Made by a program: the position numbers and the translations under genes. 64,000 nucleotides of DNA from Skermanella sp. TT6 (GTDB lineage Bacteria > Pseudomonadota > Alphaproteobacteria > Azospirillales > Azospirillaceae). Location of the stretch: contig NZ_CP067420.1 in assembly GCF_016653635.2 (NCBI RefSeq), positions 2,391,501 through 2,455,500 on the forward strand, read 5' to 3'. Under the pieces are notes generated by a model. That model did no database searches. It saw only the letters and a list, made by a program, of their open reading frames with translations, and had not been told where the DNA came from. This document shows, one piece after another, positions 60,868-64,000 of this stretch (position 1 is the stretch's first letter; every line of letters begins with the position of its first letter).

Positions 60868-61752
60868 CTACCGGTCCGCGGGAACCGGATCCGGCAGGAT
60901 CGTCACGGTCGCGGTCAGGCCGGCCCGCGGCTGCCATCCGTCCGGCATGTCGTCCAGCGCGATCCGGACCGGGATGCGCTGGGCCAGGCGGACCCAGGTG
61001 AAAGTGGGATTGATGTTGGCCAGCAGGTCGGGGCTCTGGCTGCGCTCGCGGTCCACGATGCCGCTCGCGATGCTGTCCACATGGCCCTGGAAGGTCCGGC
61101 CGAGGCCCATCAGGGCGACCGACGCCCGCGCCCCCTCGCGGATGCGCGGCAGCTTCGTCTCCTCGAAGTATCCCACGACATGGAACGAGTTGCTGTCCAC
61201 CAGGGCCAGGGCCGGGCTGCCCGACTGGACGTAGTCGCCGACATGAAGCTCCAGGTTGGTGACGTAGCCGTCCGCGACGGCGCGCACGTCGGTGCGCTCC
61301 AGGTTCAGCGTCGCCATGTCCAGGTCGGACTGGGCCTGCCGGAAGCTGGCCTGGGTGATGGCGAAGGCGGACTCGGCCGCCTCCCGGTCGGCGACGGACA
61401 CGACGCCGCCGCTCAGGCGGTGCTGCCGGTCCATGTCGCGCTCGTGCTGCACCATGTCGGCGCGGCGGCTTTCGACCAGCGCCTGGGCCTGCTCGACCGC
61501 CAGCCGGTAGCGGTCCTGGTCAATGGTGAACAGCAGGTCGCCGCGCCGGACATGCTGGTTGTCGCGGACCTGGACGCGGGCGACGATGCCGGAGACGTCG
61601 GGCGATACCTGGATGACGTCGGCGCGGACCCGCCCGTCGCGCGTCCAGGGCTGGGCCATGTAGTAGTCCCACAGGTACCAGCCGACGACGGCGGCGACGG
61701 CCACCGTGACCAGCGTGACGGCGATGCGGGCGAGGGGAATGGCGAATTTCAT
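60868..61752 (-). CDS. aaeA: HlyD-family efflux adaptor (AaeA/EmrA-like)
   Basis: A 294-residue periplasmic adaptor with one N-terminal membrane anchor (RIAVTLVTVAVAAVVGWYLW). It shows the paired lipoyl/barrel elements VSPDVSGIVARVQVRDNQHVRRGDLLFTIDQDRY (here over adjoining parts), a short coiled coil, and DGYVTNLELHVGDYVQSG, then VVGYFEETKLPRIREG. It connects the FUSC-type inner-membrane pump to an outer-membrane channel. Third gene of the aaeB-aaeX-aaeA unit. Aromatic acids are the typical cargo, not shown here. Confidence 0.87.
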   Translation of the reverse strand: MKFAIPLARIAVTLVTVAVAAVVGWYLWDYYMAQPWTRDGRVRADVIQVSPDVSGIVARVQVRDNQHVRRGDLLFTIDQDRYRLAVEQAQALVESRRADMVQHERDMDRQHRLSGGVVSVADREAAESAFAITQASFRQAQSDLDMATLNLERTDVRAVADGYVTNLELHVGDYVQSGSPALALVDSNSFHVVGYFEETKLPRIREGARASVALMGLGRTFQGHVDSIASGIVDRERSQSPDLLANINPTFTWVRLAQRIPVRIALDDMPDGWQPRAGLTATVTILPDPVPADR

Positions 61753-61767
61753 CTTCGTATGCTTCCG

Positions 61768-61962
61768 TTATCCGGCGACCGCCGCCACGCCGCCCAGGAC
61801 GATGACGAACAGCGCCGCGTCGAACAGGCCGCGGTGCCAGATCCAGCGCGATGCCCCGACGCGGTCGATCAGGCGGCGGAGCATCGTCCAGACCACGAAG
61901 GCGATCAGCGCCCAGCCGAGGATCGGCGTGACATAGACGCCGGCGATGTCGAGTTCCTTCAT
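61768..61962 (-). CDS. aaeX: AaeX-like small membrane protein (DUF1656)
   Basis: A 64-residue membrane protein with two hydrophobic segments (YVTPILGWALIAFVVWTML and LFDAALFVIVLGGVAAVAG), typical of DUF1656 proteins found between the pump and adaptor genes of this efflux type. The start MKELDIAGVYV is characteristic of the family, and AAGGAC lies before the ATG. It starts 13 bases after the pump gene stop. Confidence 0.85.
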   Translation of the reverse strand: MKELDIAGVYVTPILGWALIAFVVWTMLRRLIDRVGASRWIWHRGLFDAALFVIVLGGVAAVAG

Positions 61963-61975
61963 GACTTGTCCTTGA

Positions 61976-63985
61976 TCATGCCGGCCGCTGGAAATGGACC
62001 AGCGCCTGCCGGATGCCAAACAGCGACAGCAGCACTTCGGTGCCGGCCGGTCCCGTCTCCATCGCGGACAGGCGCGCCACCGTGCCGTCGAGCGCCGTGC
62101 GGAGATCCTCCGTCGAACGGTCGCCGCCGGTCCCGGCGAAGTGCCCGCGGATCGCGGCGAGCACCCGTGACAGCTCGGCCGCCGCCTCCGGAGGGAGACG
62201 GTCACGGTCGCGGCGCAGCGCCAGAAGGTTCAGGCCGACGCGCAGCCCGGCCAGCGCGTCGCGCATCAGGTGCCGCCCCTCCGGCCTGGCGGATACCAGG
62301 GCCAGCCGGGGAACCAGGCCGCCCAGGCGGTCGTACATCCGGCCCTCGAACCGGCGGCGGTCGAGACCGGCGTCACCTCCGGCCAACCGGGCCAGGTCCC
62401 TCCTGACGGCCTGCATCAGGCGGCCCACGGTCCAGTCCGCACCGAGCGAGCGGGTCAGCGACAGGGCCACGACGGCCGAGCCGAGGCCGATAACCTGGGC
62501 GATCCCGCCGTTCAGGAACTCCGCGAAGTCGATGGTATAGGTGTTCTGGAGCGCCAGGGTCGCCGCTGTCGTCAGGAGGACAGGCAGCGCCACCGGAATG
62601 TGGGTCGGCACCGCGATGGCGGCGGCGAGCGGGATGAAGACGGGTGCCAGCGCCACCACCAGCATCGGGAAGCTGGTGACCGCCGGGAGGACGAACAGCA
62701 GGTAGCCGCCGGCGAGCAGCATGGCGACGATCGCGAGGTTGAGGAACTTGGCGGCGGCGCCCGCCGGATTGTCGAGCGTCGCGAACAGGCTGGCGCCGAC
62801 GCCCGCCATCATCGCGGCGAGGTAGCCGTGCGACCACCCGGTTGCGATCCAGAAGCCGGTGCAGAGCAGGACGGCGACCGACGCCGCGGCGCCGGACAAG
62901 GCGGCGGGCAGATGGTCGCGGTGCAGGGAGGGTGCTTCCTCGCGGGAGGCGACCCGCTCGCCGGACTGGATGGTTTCGCGCAGGGTCAGGCTTTCGTCCC
63001 AGTAGAGGATCAGGTCGCGGACCCGGGCCGCCAGCGAGCGAACGAGCATCGCGTCGGCATCGCGGCGGATCTCCCCGTCGGGGGGGGCCGCGGCATCGAT
63101 CCGGGCCAGAAGCTGGTCCCGCGACTTTTGACGGTCCTGCGGGTCGGACCCCGCCGAGCCGTCGATCCAGGAGGCCGCGTCGGCCAGAAGGGGGCTCCAG
63201 GCCTCCGCCAGGTCGGGGCAGGTCCGGTGAAGGGTGCGGAGCCGGTCCTGGATCGCCACCGCGTTGGACAGCAGCATCTGGAGCCGGCGCTGGAGCCGGC
63301 GGATGCCTGCGTCCGCTCCTCGAAGCTCGGGGGTGTCGTAGCGGGCGTGGACGCGCAGGGCATCGAGGGCGGCGGCGTTCACGATCAGCCGGTGCCGGTC
63401 GGCCTCGCCCGCGGTTCCGGCGGTCCGCTCCGTCAGCACGTCGGACGACCAACGGCCGGCATCGTCGAACCAGGCGGACAGCCGGCCCATGAGCTGGGGG
63501 CCGACCCGCTGGGGGAAGACGATCTGGCTGACCACCACCATGCAGAGGATGCCCAGGATGATCTCCTGGCAGCGGGCGATGGCCGTGTCGAAGATGATCG
63601 CGGGGGTGTCCACGATGGGAAAGGCCACGAAACCCGCGGTGTAGCCGGCCAGCATGAAGGCGTAGCTGCGCGGTGTCTTCTCCAGCACGGTCGCGTAGAC
63701 GCAGAGGCCGACCCACAGCGAAAGCACGAGGCTCAGCAGCTCCGGGGAACCGTTGAAGGCGGTGATCGCGAAGACCGCGAAAGCCGAACCGACGATGGTG
63801 CCGATCACCCGATAGGCGGCCTTGGACTGGACCATGCCCGCCAGCGGCTGTGCCACGACGAATACCGTCAGCATCGACCAGGACGGGTGGGGCAGGTCCA
63901 TCGCGAAGGCGATGTAGAGCGCCAGCATCGCGGCGCCGTAAGCCTTCGCCGCGAACAGCAGGTTGCGGGGGTCGAACAGGAACAT
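61976..63985 (-). CDS. aaeB: FUSC/AaeB-family efflux pump
   Basis: A 669-residue inner-membrane protein with the duplicated FUSC architecture: six hydrophobic segments in the first 165 residues (YIAFAMDLPHPSWSMLTVFV, VAQPLAGMVQSKAAYRVIGT), a cytosolic helical part, then a second membrane block around 360-510 (FWIATGWSHGYLAAMMAGV, LDNPAGAAAKFLNL), and a C-terminal helical region. Related pumps export hydroxycinnamic and hydroxybenzoic acids. The first ATG in the window is at 63985, 15 bases from the edge; the frame stays open, so a few upstream codons could belong to it. It is the first gene of the efflux unit. Confidence 0.85.
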   Translation of the reverse strand: MFLFDPRNLLFAAKAYGAAMLALYIAFAMDLPHPSWSMLTVFVVAQPLAGMVQSKAAYRVIGTIVGSAFAVFAITAFNGSPELLSLVLSLWVGLCVYATVLEKTPRSYAFMLAGYTAGFVAFPIVDTPAIIFDTAIARCQEIILGILCMVVVSQIVFPQRVGPQLMGRLSAWFDDAGRWSSDVLTERTAGTAGEADRHRLIVNAAALDALRVHARYDTPELRGADAGIRRLQRRLQMLLSNAVAIQDRLRTLHRTCPDLAEAWSPLLADAASWIDGSAGSDPQDRQKSRDQLLARIDAAAPPDGEIRRDADAMLVRSLAARVRDLILYWDESLTLRETIQSGERVASREEAPSLHRDHLPAALSGAAASVAVLLCTGFWIATGWSHGYLAAMMAGVGASLFATLDNPAGAAAKFLNLAIVAMLLAGGYLLFVLPAVTSFPMLVVALAPVFIPLAAAIAVPTHIPVALPVLLTTAATLALQNTYTIDFAEFLNGGIAQVIGLGSAVVALSLTRSLGADWTVGRLMQAVRRDLARLAGGDAGLDRRRFEGRMYDRLGGLVPRLALVSARPEGRHLMRDALAGLRVGLNLLALRRDRDRLPPEAAAELSRVLAAIRGHFAGTGGDRSTEDLRTALDGTVARLSAMETGPAGTEVLLSLFGIRQALVHFQRPA

Positions 63986-64000
63986 CGGCGGCGCGTCAGC

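Overview
This GC-rich window reads as chromosome of an alphaproteobacterium, most likely a Rhodospirillales member of the Azospirillum/Skermanella kind. That placement is inference from gene content: a Fur of the alphaproteobacterial type without the CxxC pair, a HisKA_2-type kinase, a large chemosensory operon with a HEAT-repeat gene, a carnitine cdh cluster, and a candidate sRNA resembling the alphaproteobacterial alpha-r8/suhB family. No rRNA, tRNA, CRISPR array or intact prophage was seen.

Layout. 0-4.3 kb: part of a type II secretion locus (gspD 3' end and gspK on +, facing gspGHIJ on -). 4.4-6 kb: a small anti-sigma-like protein and a bestrophin-family channel. 6-17.8 kb: one long minus-strand chemosensory operon transcribed mcp - triple cheW - cheB - HEAT - cheR - cheY - cheA - mini STAS-like, then cheY - cheC - PAS histidine kinase. 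17.9-20.9 kb: endonuclease V, an unknown small gene, and a Na/phosphate symporter-like protein. 20.9-27.8 kb: L-carnitine catabolism (cdhR, esterase, caiX, cdhB, cdhA, cdhC) and a GntP permease. 27.9-31.5 kb: isolated Ada zinc domain, RTX protein, Tp34-like protein and Tat-signalled SDR. 31.8-36.5 kb: a ribose-type ABC transporter operon, followed by a candidate sRNA. 36.6-40 kb: a permease relic, ohr, an unknown small gene, and an iron locus (fur, DUF2325, DUF2218) with two Fur-box candidates. 40.2-46.3 kb: a tetronate (threonate/erythronate) catabolic operon. 46.3-47.4 kb: an apparent inserted cassette with hairpins and an orphan terminase small subunit, bounded by a duplicated otnC tail. 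47.4-54.3 kb: a four-gene sensory operon (REC-PAS kinase, TonB-dependent receptor, YfiR-like protein, CHASE8-like hybrid kinase). 54.5-57 kb: HD-domain protein and small unknown genes. 57.1-64 kb: PhyH dioxygenase, 8-oxoguanine deaminase with an NCS2 purine permease, and an AaeAXB-type efflux operon running to the window edge.

How the genes work together. Two catabolic modules carry their own regulators (AraC/GlxA type for carnitine, DeoR type for tetronates) and transporters. The chemosensory operon has a complete adaptation set (CheR, CheB, CheC) but a soluble receptor with two signalling tips and a three-domain CheW, which suggests an internal signal and a non-standard array. The most interesting unexplained signals are the sRNA candidate at 31.8 kb, the cassette at the otnC 3' end, the two-tip MCP, and long perfect hairpins at 46.5, 54.6 and 56.8 kb.
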